A DNA stretch of 64,000 bases from Kocuria rosea (GCF_023715525.1 NZ_JAMBOG010000010.1:62001-126000), one strand, 5' to 3'. Shown: positions 53,873-63,574, counted from the first letter of the stretch. Program-made: numbers and translations. Notes: generated by a model from the letters alone, not told the origin.

Positions 53873-55177
53873 GTGTTCGAAGCACCCAGTCTGCTCTATG
53901 CCGCCGCGGGTCTGGCCGTCTTCGCGGCCGCCCTGCTCCCCCGGCTGCTGATGCGGGCTCCCGTGTCGATGCCCATGGTCTTCCTGGGCGCGGGCGTGGT
54001 GATCTTCTCCCTGGCGGAGAACCTCCCCGACCCGGACCCGCTGGCCCACAGCGACGTCACCATCCATCTCAGCGAGATCTGCGTGCTCGTCTCGCTGATG
54101 GGCGCCGGCCTGGCCCTGGACCGCCCCCTGGGGCGCCGGCGGTGGGCCACCACCTGGCGCCTGCTCGGCATCGCCATGCCCCTGTGCCTGCTCGGGCTGA
54201 CCCTCCTCGGGTGGTGGGTCCTGGGACTGAGCCTGGCCTCGGCCGTGCTCGTGGCCGCGGCCCTGGCCCCCACGGACCCCGTCCTGGCCTCCGAGGTCCA
54301 GGTCGGGGAGCCCTCGGAGGCCCAGGAGGACCTGGACGGCGAGGACGAGGTGCGCTTCGGGCTGACCTCCGAGGCGGGTCTCAACGACGGCCTGGCCTTC
54401 CCCTTCGTCTACCTCGCCATCGCCCTGAGCGTGGTGGGGACCGCCCCGGGAGCATGGTCCCCGCACTTCGTCGCCGTGGACGTGGGCTGGCGCATCGCCG
54501 TCGGCTGCCTCGCCGGACTCGCCATGGGCAGGCTCCTGGGCCGGGTCTTCTTCCGCTCCCCGTTCGAGAGCGTCCGCATGGCCTCCCACTCCGAGGGCTT
54601 CGTGGCCCTGGCGGCCACCTTCCTGACCTACGGGCTGACCGAGATGGTCGAGGGCTACGGCTTCATCGCCGTGTTCGTGTGCGCGCTGACCATCCGGGCG
54701 GGCGAGCGGGTCCACGGCTACCACGGCGTGCTGCACAGCTACATCGAGCAGCTCGAGCGCCTGCTCACCGTGGTGGTGCTCGTCCTCCTGGGCGGGGCCG
54801 TCGCCCGGGGGCTGCTCGCCGGGCTCACCTGGCGGGAGATCCTCGTCGCCCTGGCCTTCCTGCTCCTGGTCCGGCCCCTCGCCGGGTGGATCGGCCTGGC
54901 CCGAGGACGCACGGGCCCGTGGGAGCGCAGTGTCATCGCCTTCTTCGGGGTCCGCGGCATCGGGTCCGTCTACTACCTCGCCTACGCCCTGTCCAAGGGC
55001 GAGTTCACCGCCGAGGCCGAGGCCCTGTGGCGGATCGTGGGACTGGTGATCGTCGCCTCGATCGTGCTCCACGGCATCACCGCCGGACCCGTCATCACGG
55101 TGATCGACCGCGCCCGCAAGCGCAAGGCCGTGCGCGAGACCGGCACCGAGGACGCCGCTCCCCGCACCAAGATCTGA
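53873..55177 (+). CDS. Sodium/proton antiporter (CPA1, NhaP-like)
   Basis: 434 residues with about 12 membrane helices. Ion-site motifs APTDPVLASEVQVGEPSEAQ and SEAGLNDGLAFPFVYLAIAL, with GVRGIGSVYYLAYAL. Exchanges Na+ (or K+) for protons at the membrane and supports pH and salt tolerance. GTG at 53873 has GAGG at spacing five; an in-frame ATG at 53828 would add 15 residues of poor quality. Confidence 0.92.
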   Translation: MFEAPSLLYAAAGLAVFAAALLPRLLMRAPVSMPMVFLGAGVVIFSLAENLPDPDPLAHSDVTIHLSEICVLVSLMGAGLALDRPLGRRRWATTWRLLGIAMPLCLLGLTLLGWWVLGLSLASAVLVAAALAPTDPVLASEVQVGEPSEAQEDLDGEDEVRFGLTSEAGLNDGLAFPFVYLAIALSVVGTAPGAWSPHFVAVDVGWRIAVGCLAGLAMGRLLGRVFFRSPFESVRMASHSEGFVALAATFLTYGLTEMVEGYGFIAVFVCALTIRAGERVHGYHGVLHSYIEQLERLLTVVVLVLLGGAVARGLLAGLTWREILVALAFLLLVRPLAGWIGLARGRTGPWERSVIAFFGVRGIGSVYYLAYALSKGEFTAEAEALWRIVGLVIVASIVLHGITAGPVITVIDRARKRKAVRETGTEDAAPRTKI

Positions 55178-55233
55178 CGGTCCCCCGGCGGACGTGTGGC
55201 CGGACACCGGGGGCTGCTGCTACCCTGCCGGCC

Positions 55234-55815
55234 ATGGCCATCGAGGTCCTGCCCGCCAGCGCCGACCGGTTCGACGACGTCGCCACCGTCCTGGCGCCGA
55301 AGAACCCCGACACGGCGGCCTGCTGGTGCCTCACCTACCGGCTCAGCCCCCGGGAGAACCGGGAGCTCGGGGCCCGGGAACGGCCGGAGCACGTGAAAGC
55401 CCTCTGCGCCCGGGAGCTCCCGCCGGGGGTGCTGGCCTACCTGGACGGCGAGGTCGCGGGCTGGGCCGGCGTCGCGCCGCGGCAGGAGCTGCACGCCTTC
55501 TCCCGCGGCACGAGGATCCCGCACGTCGACGACCGCGCGGTCTGGAGCGTGTGGTGCTTCAGGGTGCGGGCCGGCTACCGCAGGAGAGGCGTCGCCCAGG
55601 CCCTGCTGCAGGGCGCGGTGGACTTCGCCCGCGCCCACGGCGCCCCGGCGGTCGAGGGCTACCCGGTCGACAACGGGGACCAGCGGGTCGACGCCGTCAT
55701 GGCCTACGTCGGGACGCGGTCGATGTTCGAGAAGGCCGGCTTCCGCAAGGCCGCCGACACCGCGGCGGTCTCCGCCCGCCTGCCCCGGGTCCTGATGCGC
55801 CTCGAGCTGGGCTGA
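55234..55815 (+). CDS. GNAT family N-acetyltransferase
   Basis: 193 residues. CWCLTYRLSPRENREL near the start, then motif A FRVRAGYRRRGVAQALLQGA and RSMFEKAGFRKA. Resembles small-molecule acetyltransferases often named GNAT family in Actinobacteria; the substrate is unknown. ATG at 55234 with a TACCCT element just upstream, so the leader is very short. Confidence 0.88.
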   Translation: MAIEVLPASADRFDDVATVLAPKNPDTAACWCLTYRLSPRENRELGARERPEHVKALCARELPPGVLAYLDGEVAGWAGVAPRQELHAFSRGTRIPHVDDRAVWSVWCFRVRAGYRRRGVAQALLQGAVDFARAHGAPAVEGYPVDNGDQRVDAVMAYVGTRSMFEKAGFRKAADTAAVSARLPRVLMRLELG

Positions 55816-56180
55816 CCCCGGTCCGGTCCCGCTTCCCGGCGCCCCGGGCGCCGGGCGGGCCGGTCGGGCGAAGGCGACGACGGGCGGGAACACCACCACG
55901 ACGGCCGCCCACGCGTCGTGGACGGGCCGGCACCGCGCCTGCCGGCGCTCGAGCGCGGCGGGCGGGCGCTGCGCGACCTGCCCAACCTGGCGCGGCGCGT
56001 CGGCGACGCGGTCCTCGTCGATGCGCATCCTGCCTCCTGCCCCTGGATCTGGGAGGTGTCGGACCCTGTCGGTTCCAGGCATGGCCGGCGGTCGGCCCTG
56101 GGCGGCCCCCACCGCGGGGACGGGGTCAGGCCGGCCGGGGTGCTAGCCTCGGGCGTCGGTGGGCCGACGACGAGGTGGTC
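55816..56180. other. Intergenic region, no gene recognised
   Basis: 365 bases between the GNAT gene and the TRIC-type gene. An 8-bp stem (CCACGACG/CGTCGTGG, near 55893-55920) may end the GNAT transcript, and TAGCCT around 56145 may be a -10 for the channel gene. Frames here have no recognisable protein. Confidence 0.5.
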
Positions 56181-56894
56181 ATGGAGAATCTGGATCCGCG
56201 CGTGCTGTTCGACGTCGTCGACCTGATGGGGGTGCTCACCAACGGCATCCTGGGCGGGGCGGTGGCCCGCCAGCTCAGGCTGGACCCCGTCGGCTTCGTG
56301 GTGCTGGCCATCGCCTCGGGACTGGGCGGCGGGATGATCCGCGACACCCTGCTGCAGGGCGGCTTCCCCGTCGCCCTGACGAACTCGGCGTACCTGGCCA
56401 CGGCGATCCTCGGGGCCGCGGTCGCCTTCTTCCTCCAGCTGCGGGGCAGGTGGACGAACCGGATCCTGATCGTGGCCGACGCGCTGGCCATGGGCTGCTG
56501 GGCGGCCACCGGCACGTCCAAGGCCCTGGGCGCCGGCCTCACGTGGCTGCCGGCGATCATGCTCGGGGTGATCACCGCGGTCGGCGGGGGCATGATCCGG
56601 GACATCGCGGTGGGGCGGGTGCCGATGATCTTCGGCGGCAACACCCTGTACGCGACGGGTGCGGTGCTCGGCAGCGCCGAGATGGCCGTCCTGCACAGCC
56701 TGGGGTTCCCGAACGGGGGCATGGCGGCGGCGATCCTCACCGCGGCCGCGGTCACCGTGGTGGCGCGGCGCCGGGGATGGCGGCTGCCGGGGCCGGGAGA
56801 GTGGACCGTCCGGCTGCCCCGGCCGGAGTGGCCCCGCCCCCGGTTCCGGCGCCGCGGTGACGAGCCACCGGAGGAGACCGGCGCGGACGGGTAG
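56181..56894 (+). CDS. Trimeric intracellular cation (TRIC, UPF0126) channel family protein
   Basis: 237 residues, about seven membrane helices. Two copies of the family signature: GLGGGMIRDTLLQGGFP and AVGGGMIRDIAVGRVPMIFG. The tail is basic and Pro-rich. Bacterial members are small trimeric cation channels. ATG with GAGG at spacing five. Confidence 0.92.
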   Translation: MENLDPRVLFDVVDLMGVLTNGILGGAVARQLRLDPVGFVVLAIASGLGGGMIRDTLLQGGFPVALTNSAYLATAILGAAVAFFLQLRGRWTNRILIVADALAMGCWAATGTSKALGAGLTWLPAIMLGVITAVGGGMIRDIAVGRVPMIFGGNTLYATGAVLGSAEMAVLHSLGFPNGGMAAAILTAAAVTVVARRRGWRLPGPGEWTVRLPRPEWPRPRFRRRGDEPPEETGADG

Positions 56895-56922
56895 CTGCAC
56901 CCGCCGAGGACCCGCCGCTGGG

Positions 56923-56956
56923 TCCACGGCCGCGTCGACCTGGACGAGGCCGTGGA
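56923..56956. terminator. 9-bp hairpin between convergent genes
   Basis: TCCACGGCC pairs with GGCCGTGGA around a 16-base loop, between the TRIC-type gene and the MFS gene. Confidence 0.4.
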
Positions 56957-56975
56957 GCCCTGGACGGGCCGGCCG

Positions 56976-58313
56976 TCAGGGGGTCCTCTCGGCGGGGGCC
57001 GTGGGGGACGAGGAGCCGGGGCGCCCCAGGGTGCTGTGTCCGCGCAGCACGACCGGCAGCGCCACGGCGGCCAGGAGGGCGTGCAGGACCAGCGGCACCC
57101 ACGGGGTGCCGGGCCACCAGTGGTGCCGATCGGTCAGATCGAGCACCTGCCCCAGCACGGCGTTGCCCACCAGCACGGCGACGCCGCCGCAGGTGGCCGC
57201 CAGGCCGTAGTAGGCACCCCGCCCCGCGCCGGTCCCGGCGCCGGGCTCCGGGGCGGGGACGAACGCCGGGATCAGGGACAGGATCGTGGGGGTGAGGAGC
57301 ATGTGGCCCAGGATCAGCACCGCGACGGCGCCCAGCAGGGGCGCCGTCGAGCCGGCGGAGGGCCCCGGGTGCACGGCGGTTCCGGCGAGGATCGCGAACG
57401 CGGCGGCTTCCAGCACGAAGCCGGCCGCCACGGCGCGCCCCGGGCCCAGGCGCTGACCGGCCGCGGAGACGGGCAGCTGCAGGCTCAGGGTCAGGACCGA
57501 GGCGAGCAGGAAGAGCGCGCCCAGCCACGCCCCGTCGAGCCCTCGCCGGCCCAGCTCGACCGGCACCGCGAAGTAGAGCTGGTTGTAGACGAGCATGTTC
57601 GTGCCGGCGAGCAGGCAGAACACCACGAAGCGCCGGTCCCGCAGGCACCCGAGGGCAGGGCCGCCGGTGGCGGGGGCGGTCCGGGGCCCCTGCGCGTCCG
57701 CCCCCGTCGGGGCCCGCGCGGCCGCCCGGGGGAGGCGGTACCACAGCAGGACCGTCACGGCGCTGAAGACGGCGATCCCCGCGGTCAGGGCCGCGTCGAG
57801 ACCCCACCCCAGCAGGGCCGAGCCCAGCAGCGGGCCCAGGACGGCGCCGATCTCCCCGGTGATCGCCAGCCACACGAACACCGACCGCCGGCTCTTCCCC
57901 GCCGGGCGCGGTGCGCCGGTCCCGGCGGGCCGGTCGGCGTGGGACAGCTGCGCCTCCAGGGCCGGTGAGAACAGGGCGCCACCGGCGCCGGTGAGCACCG
58001 CGCCCAGGAGGAAGAGGGGGAAGCCCGAGGCCGCCGCCAGCGTGGCGTAGCCCAGCACGCGCACCAGGCAGCCGGTGAGGATCGCCCGGCGGGCCCCCCA
58101 CCGGTCGGCCACCAGCCCGCCGAGCAGGAACATTCCCTGCTGGCTGAAGGTGCGCGCCCCGAGCACCAGGCCGATCGCGGCCGCGCCCAGACCGTACTCG
58201 GCGCTCATGGCCCCGGCCAGGAAGGGGACGACGGCGTAGAAGCCGATGTTGAACACCAGCTGGGCGCCCAGCAGGGTGCGGGTCTCGGGCCGGTGGTCAC
58301 CGAACGGCGTCAT
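56976..58313 (-). CDS. MFS exporter of the transport operon
   Basis: 445 residues, about 12 membrane helices. GGLVADRWGARRAIL loop motif; the central loop is Ala/Pro-rich. ATG with AGGAG at spacing four; it begins 17 bases inside the ATPase gene, so translation is coupled. In staphylopine-type systems an MFS protein (CntE) exports the metallophore next to an Opp-type importer, and the layout here is the same, but substrate is inference. Confidence 0.87.
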   Translation of the reverse strand: MTPFGDHRPETRTLLGAQLVFNIGFYAVVPFLAGAMSAEYGLGAAAIGLVLGARTFSQQGMFLLGGLVADRWGARRAILTGCLVRVLGYATLAAASGFPLFLLGAVLTGAGGALFSPALEAQLSHADRPAGTGAPRPAGKSRRSVFVWLAITGEIGAVLGPLLGSALLGWGLDAALTAGIAVFSAVTVLLWYRLPRAAARAPTGADAQGPRTAPATGGPALGCLRDRRFVVFCLLAGTNMLVYNQLYFAVPVELGRRGLDGAWLGALFLLASVLTLSLQLPVSAAGQRLGPGRAVAAGFVLEAAAFAILAGTAVHPGPSAGSTAPLLGAVAVLILGHMLLTPTILSLIPAFVPAPEPGAGTGAGRGAYYGLAATCGGVAVLVGNAVLGQVLDLTDRHHWWPGTPWVPLVLHALLAAVALPVVLRGHSTLGRPGSSSPTAPAERTP

Positions 58314-59922
58314 GGTGCTCCTGGGTCGGGCGGGGGGTGTCCAGGATCGCGCACACCTGCGGCAGGGCCGCCGCCACCAGCTGCCTGCTGTGCTCGTGCC
58401 GGGGGGTGCTGAAGAACTCGTGGGCCGGGGCCAGCTCGACCAGGGATCCGCGCAGGAGCACGGCGACCCGGTGGCTCATGTACCGGATGACGCCCAGGTC
58501 GTGGGAGATCATGACCAGGGACAGGCCGCGGTCCCGGTGCAGGCGCAGCAGCAGGTCCAGGACGGTGCGCTGGGTCACCGCGTCCAGGGCCGAGGTGGCC
58601 TCGTCGCAGATCAGCACCGCCGGCTCCAGCAGCAGGGCCCGGGCGATGGTGAGCCGCTGCAGCTGGCCTCCCGAGCACTGGCCGGGATGTCGGTCCAGCA
58701 CCGCCGGGTCCAGCTCCACCTCCTGCACGACCTCCCGGATGCGCTTCCGGCGCTCCTCGGCCGTGCTGGTCCGGTCGTGCAGCAGGGGGGCCTCCAGGCT
58801 GGTGCGCAGCCTCATGCGGGGGTCGAAGGAGTCGTACGGCTCCTGGAAGACCAGCTGCACCTGCGTTCCCGCCGCGCCGGTGCGGGCCTCGCGCGTGTCC
58901 GGCGCCCGGGTGACGGTTCCGCCGTCGGGCGTCTCCAGCCCCACGACCAACCGCGCCAGGGTGCTCTTCCCGGACCCGGAGCGCCCCAGCACCCCGAGGA
59001 TCTCGCCCTCCTTCAGGTCGAGGGAGACCTGCTCCAGGGCCGGGCGAGCACCGCGGCCGCGCGAGGGGAAACGCTTGGTGAGGCCCTCCAGCGCCAGGAC
59101 GGTGCGCGTCCCCGGAGCAGGAGGGGGGCTCGGGGCGGGGGTGAGGGCCGAGGCCTCTACGAGGGCCTTCGTGCAGGCGCTCCGGGGAGCGTTGAGCACG
59201 GTGGTGGTCGGCCCTGCCTCCTGGATGCGCCCGGCGTCCATCACCACGACCCGGTCGGCGTAGGCCGAGACGGTGGCCAGGTTGTGGGTGATGTAGAGCA
59301 CCCCCAGTCCCCGTTCGCGCCGCTGCTGGTCGAGCAGCTCCAGGATCTGCCGCTCGAGCACCGTGTCCAGGGCGGAGGTCGGCTCGTCGGCCAGGAGCAG
59401 CTCCGGCCGGCCCGCCAGGGTCAGGGCCAGCATCGCCCGCTGCGCCATGCCTCCCGAGAGCTGGTGGGGATGCGCCCGGACGCACCACTGGGGGTCCTCG
59501 AAGCCCACGTCGGCCAGCAGCTCCAGCGCCCGGGCCCGCGCCTCGTCCCCCCGGAGCCCGCAGTGGAGCTTCAGCGGCTCGCGCAGATGGTCCCCGATGG
59601 TCCGGCGGGGATTGAACATCCGCTTGGGCTGCTGGTGGAGCATGCCGATCCGGCCGCCGCGCACCCGGTTCAGCTCCGCCTCACCCGCCGTCGTGAGGTC
59701 CGTCCCGCCGAGCCGGATCGCCCCGGAGCCGACGTGCACCTGGGGGGGCAGCAGTCCCAGCACGGCCATGGCCGTCATGGTCTTGCCGCTGCCCGAGGCC
59801 CCGACCAGGGCCACGAACTCGCCCGGGGCCACGGTGAGGTCCACGCCGGACAGGATCGGGCGGACGGCCGAGGGCGTCAGGTGATCCAGGTGCAGCTGCT
59901 CGACGACCAGGCCCTCAGGCAT
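58297..59922 (-). CDS. Double ABC ATPase of Dpp/Opp/Nik type
   Basis: 541 residues with two complete nucleotide-binding domains. First: GASGSGKT, HPHQLSGGMAQR, LLLADEPTSALD. Second: GRSGSGKS, HPGQCSGGQLQR, ICDEATSALDAV. This is the fused equivalent of CntD/CntF or DppD/DppF. GGGAGG at spacing six before ATG. Overlaps the permease gene by eight bases and the MFS gene by 17. Confidence 0.93.
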   Translation of the reverse strand: MPEGLVVEQLHLDHLTPSAVRPILSGVDLTVAPGEFVALVGASGSGKTMTAMAVLGLLPPQVHVGSGAIRLGGTDLTTAGEAELNRVRGGRIGMLHQQPKRMFNPRRTIGDHLREPLKLHCGLRGDEARARALELLADVGFEDPQWCVRAHPHQLSGGMAQRAMLALTLAGRPELLLADEPTSALDTVLERQILELLDQQRRERGLGVLYITHNLATVSAYADRVVVMDAGRIQEAGPTTTVLNAPRSACTKALVEASALTPAPSPPPAPGTRTVLALEGLTKRFPSRGRGARPALEQVSLDLKEGEILGVLGRSGSGKSTLARLVVGLETPDGGTVTRAPDTREARTGAAGTQVQLVFQEPYDSFDPRMRLRTSLEAPLLHDRTSTAEERRKRIREVVQEVELDPAVLDRHPGQCSGGQLQRLTIARALLLEPAVLICDEATSALDAVTQRTVLDLLLRLHRDRGLSLVMISHDLGVIRYMSHRVAVLLRGSLVELAPAHEFFSTPRHEHSRQLVAAALPQVCAILDTPRPTQEHHDAVR

Positions 59923-60760
59923 CCGGGACCTCCCGGGGCGCGGCCGGAGAGAGCACCGACCGGGTGCTGGTCAGGTGCGCGAGGCGCTGGCCGATCAGGG
60001 TGACGCACAGCGCGACGGTGAAGACCACCAGGCCCGGGGCCAGGATCGTCAGCGGCGAGCGCGCGGCGTAGGGCTGGGCCGCGGCCAGCATCGAGCCCCA
60101 GTCCGACTGCGGCGGCTGCACCCCCAGCCCGAGGTAGGACAGCGCGCCGACGGTGATCAGGAACTGCCCGAACCGCAGCGTGGCCTGCCCCAGCAGGGGC
60201 CCGGCCAGGTGCGGCAGGAGGTGGCGGAGGACGACGAAGGAGGGCGAGCAGCCCAGCACGCGGGCGGCCTCGACGAAGCCGCGGGCCGAGACGTCGTAGG
60301 ACAGCGCCCGGGCCAGCCGCGCGAAGGGCGTCCAGCCGGTCACGGTCAGGGCCAGCAGCAGGGAGGGGAAGCCCGTGCCCAGCAGGGCGACCAGGAACAG
60401 GGCCACGACCATCTCCGGCAGCGCCAGCAGGACGTCGTTGGCGCGGGTGAAGAGCTCGTCGACCCAGCCCCGGCGGCGGGCGCTGAGCACCCCGATCCCG
60501 GTGCCGAGCACACCGGTCAGCACCGTGGCCAGCGCGGCGATCGTCAGGGAGAACCGCCCGCCCTCGAGCAGCCGGCTCAGCGTGTCGCGGCCGAGGTGGT
60601 CCGTGCCCAGCCAGTGGGCCGCGCTGGGCCCGGCCAGCCGGGCGGTGAGGTCCTGCTCGGCGGGGGGATGGGGAGCGATCCAGGGCGACAGGCCCACGGA
60701 GACCACGACGAGGGCCAGGACCGCCACCGCCGCCCAGATCAGCGCGGGCCGCTCACGCAC
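59915..60760 (-). CDS. ABC transporter permease (DppC/NikC-like)
   Basis: 281 residues, about six helices. N-terminal WLGTDHLGRDTLSRLLEGGR and the EAA loop EAARVLGCSPSFVVLRHLLPH are signatures of the C-type permease. GTG start; overlaps the upstream permease gene by eight bases. Confidence 0.94.
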   Translation of the reverse strand: MRERPALIWAAVAVLALVVVSVGLSPWIAPHPPAEQDLTARLAGPSAAHWLGTDHLGRDTLSRLLEGGRFSLTIAALATVLTGVLGTGIGVLSARRRGWVDELFTRANDVLLALPEMVVALFLVALLGTGFPSLLLALTVTGWTPFARLARALSYDVSARGFVEAARVLGCSPSFVVLRHLLPHLAGPLLGQATLRFGQFLITVGALSYLGLGVQPPQSDWGSMLAAAQPYAARSPLTILAPGLVVFTVALCVTLIGQRLAHLTSTRSVLSPAAPREVPDA

Positions 60761-61694
60761 GGCGCCCCCTGAGCCGGGGGTTGAGGAACCCGTGGAGCAA
60801 GTCCGCCGCGGTGGTCAGCGCGACGGCCAGACCGACGACGACGACCACGCCCCCCTGCGCCAGGGGGATGTCGCTGTTGAGGACGGCGTCGTACAGCAGC
60901 CGCCCCATCCCGGGGATCGCGAAGATGACCTCCACGATGACGGAGCCGCCCAGCAGGCCGGCGAACCACACGGCCACCAGGGTCGTCAGGGGCAGCAGGC
61001 CGTTGGGGATCACGTGCCGCCGGACGGTCTGCGCGTGGGTGAGCCCGCGGGCGCGCGCCGCCACGACGTGCTCGGCGCCCAGGGCGTCGAGCATCCCCTC
61101 GCGCACCGCCGAGGTGAAGTAGCTCGTGGGGCGCAGCGCGAGGACGGCCACGGGCAGCACCGCGGAGGCCGGGCCCTCCCACCCGGCGGAGGGCAGCAGG
61201 GACAGGTTCAGGGCGAAGACCAGCACGAGCACCGGCGCCAGCCAGTACTCCGGCATGGCGATGAACGCCTGGGTGACCGTGGTGATGATCCGGTCGGCCG
61301 GGCGCCCCTCCTGCAGGGCGGCGGTGACCCCCAGGACCACGGAGACCACCGCGGCCGTGCCCAGCGTCAGGACCACCAGGCTCAGCGTGATCGCCAGGGC
61401 GGGCAGCACCTGCTCGAGCACCGGGGTGCGGCTGGCGTAGGACAGGCCCATGTCCCCGCGCACCAGCCGGCCCAGCCACCGCAGGTACTGCACGGCCAGG
61501 GGGTCCTGGAGCCCCAGCTGGACCGTCAGCCCCTGGACGACGGCGTCGTCGACCACCTCGCCGGCCACGCGCGACCGGATGATCTTGCGCACCGGGTCCC
61601 CGGGGGTCACGTAGGGGATGAGGAAGACCACGAAGGACGCCAGCAGGACGGTGACCCCCAGGGTCGCCGTCCTGCGGACGAGGAACGCCGTCAT
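60753..61694 (-). CDS. ABC transporter permease (DppB/NikB-like)
   Basis: 313 residues, six helices. VQYLRWLGRLVRGDMGLSYA, ARARGLTHAQTVRRHVIPNG (EAA loop), and the conserved FAIPGMGRLLYDAV end. ATG start. Second gene in the operon after the binding protein. Confidence 0.94.
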   Translation of the reverse strand: MTAFLVRRTATLGVTVLLASFVVFLIPYVTPGDPVRKIIRSRVAGEVVDDAVVQGLTVQLGLQDPLAVQYLRWLGRLVRGDMGLSYASRTPVLEQVLPALAITLSLVVLTLGTAAVVSVVLGVTAALQEGRPADRIITTVTQAFIAMPEYWLAPVLVLVFALNLSLLPSAGWEGPASAVLPVAVLALRPTSYFTSAVREGMLDALGAEHVVAARARGLTHAQTVRRHVIPNGLLPLTTLVAVWFAGLLGGSVIVEVIFAIPGMGRLLYDAVLNSDIPLAQGGVVVVVGLAVALTTAADLLHGFLNPRLRGRRA

Positions 61695-61746
61695 CGACGG
61701 ACCGCTTCGTGCACGGGGGTCCCGGTGACCGGTGTCCTGCTGCGGG

Positions 61747-63294
61747 TCACGAGCCGGGCTTGGTCGTGTCCGCGCGCAGCACGTAGCGGGACAGCGGGTC
61801 CTGGGCGTAGTTCTGCAGCTCGGCGCGGGTCGCGTCGATGGCCTGCTCGTTGACCAGCCAGACGTTGACGGCCTGCTCCTCCAGGATCTTCCCCGCCTGG
61901 GCGTAGAGCGCGTACCGCTGCTCGGTGTCGGCGGTCCCCGCGGCCCGGGTGACGAGCTCGTCGTACTCCTCGTCGCAGAAGTGGCTGATGTTATAGCTGC
62001 CCTCGCAGGTGTAGTCCGCGGTGAGGAACCCGATGGGGTCGGCGATGTCGATCAGGCGGTTGCGCTGGCTCAGCACCATGTCGTAGTCGCCGGCCAGCAG
62101 GTCCGGTTCCACCGCGGCGTACTCCGTGGTGCGGATCGTCACCGGCACGCCGACGCTCTTCAGGTTCTCCTGGATGACGGTGGCGACGTCGGCGAACTCG
62201 GCGCGCTCCACGATGGCGACGATCTCCAGCGGCCGCTCGGCGGTGTAACCGGCGGCGGCGAGCAGCTCCTTGGCCGCCGCCACGTCCTGCTGCGGTGTCA
62301 CGGCGTCCTCACCGGCCCACGGCTCCGAGGCGGCGAAGGGTCCGGTCCCCGGCAGGGCCGCGCCCTCGTAGACGCTGCTGGCGAGGGCGTCCAGGTCCAG
62401 GGCCGAGCGGACGGCCCGGCGGAAGTCGACGTCGTCGAACGGCGCCCGGCCGTTGTTCATGTACAGGGTCGCGGTGCGCGGCGAATCAGCCTTGAGGACC
62501 TCGACGCCGGCGTCCGCCTCCAGGGCGGACAGGCTGGAGACGGGCACGGAGAGGGAGACGTCCGCCTCGCCGGTCTGGACCTGCGTGGCGCGCGTCGCGC
62601 CGTCCGTGATGAAGCGGACCTCGGCGCCGGCGAGCTGGACCGGCCCGCCCCAGTAGTTCTCGTTCCGGTCCAGCGTCAAGGACTGCTTCGGCTCCTCCGC
62701 GACCGGGGTGAACGGTCCCGTGCAGTGCCCGAACGGATCCACCGACTCGCCCTCGAAGGCAGCCGGGGCCAGCACCCCGGTGTTGACGCTGGCCAGGCGG
62801 TAGGGCACCAGCGGGCTCTCGGCCGGCGTGGTGATGCGCACCGTGCGCTCGTCGACGGCCTCGACCTCGCTGACCACGGCCGGGCTGAAGGCCCGGGCCG
62901 GGACCTCCGCGTCCAGCACGTTGCGCAGCGACGTCACGACCGCCTCCGCCGTGAGCTCGGTGCCGTCCTGGAACTGCACTCCCTCGCGCAGGGTGAAATC
63001 CCACTCCAGGGGCGAGACCTGCTGCCACTCCGTGGCCAGCGCCGGCACGATCTCGCCCTCGGCCTCGTCGTACCGGGTCAGGGTCTCGAGGCACCCGGAC
63101 AGGGACAGGATGTAGGCGGCGTCGCTCGCCAGGGCCCAGTCGGCCACCGGAGCGCGGAAGTTGTCCACCACGATGCGCTGATCCCGGTCGGCAGCCTGCT
63201 CGGCCCCGCCCCCCTCACCGCTGAAGCCGCAACCCGACAGGGTCACAAGGGCCACGAGACCCACGGGCACCGAGGACCGGAGAAGAGCGCGCAC
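61747..63294 (-). CDS. ABC transporter substrate-binding lipoprotein (Dpp/Nik/Cnt-like)
   Basis: 515 residues. Lipobox LVTLSGCGFS marks a lipoprotein. Family 5 extracellular binding protein: WQQVSPLEWDFTLREGVQFQ, FRRAVRSALDLDALA, and YDMVLSQRN. Binds a peptide, nickel chelate or opine-type metallophore outside the cell and delivers it to the permeases. GTG with AGGTGG at spacing four. First gene of a five-gene operon. Confidence 0.93.
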   Translation of the reverse strand: MRALLRSSVPVGLVALVTLSGCGFSGEGGGAEQAADRDQRIVVDNFRAPVADWALASDAAYILSLSGCLETLTRYDEAEGEIVPALATEWQQVSPLEWDFTLREGVQFQDGTELTAEAVVTSLRNVLDAEVPARAFSPAVVSEVEAVDERTVRITTPAESPLVPYRLASVNTGVLAPAAFEGESVDPFGHCTGPFTPVAEEPKQSLTLDRNENYWGGPVQLAGAEVRFITDGATRATQVQTGEADVSLSVPVSSLSALEADAGVEVLKADSPRTATLYMNNGRAPFDDVDFRRAVRSALDLDALASSVYEGAALPGTGPFAASEPWAGEDAVTPQQDVAAAKELLAAAGYTAERPLEIVAIVERAEFADVATVIQENLKSVGVPVTIRTTEYAAVEPDLLAGDYDMVLSQRNRLIDIADPIGFLTADYTCEGSYNISHFCDEEYDELVTRAAGTADTEQRYALYAQAGKILEEQAVNVWLVNEQAIDATRAELQNYAQDPLSRYVLRADTTKPGS

Positions 63295-63355
63295 GAAACC
63301 ACCTAAGTTCGACGTCCGGAGACGAGATGTGACGGAGGGAAAACCCCGGGGACGA

Positions 63356-63373
63356 GGTTAGGCAGTCCTAACC
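63356..63373. promoter_or_regulatory. Perfect inverted repeat upstream of the transport operon
   Basis: GGTTAGG-CAGT-CCTAACC is a perfect 7+7 palindrome, 62 bases above the operon start and about 200 bases above the divergent glycosyltransferase gene. The half-sites recall the iron-regulator DtxR/IdeR box, but the spacing differs. Probably an operator. Confidence 0.6.
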
Positions 63374-63574
63374 ACGGCGACCAGTCGACCCTGAAGGACA
63401 ACGTCATGAACGCGCACGGATTTCGTCGGCGACGCCGCCAGTGCTATAGAGCCCGGCCCGCGGGGCGGTGCAGACGGCCCGGCGCCGGGCGCGCGTGCCG
63501 GGACGCTCCGCCGCATGACGGCCGTCCCCCGGTCGCCGCAGTGCGTACCGGCGCCCGGCTGTAAGGTGAGTTCC

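Noticed and set aside
63356-63373. Canonical IdeR/DtxR box
   Set aside because: The half-sites match but the spacing between them does not, so it is reported only as a palindrome.
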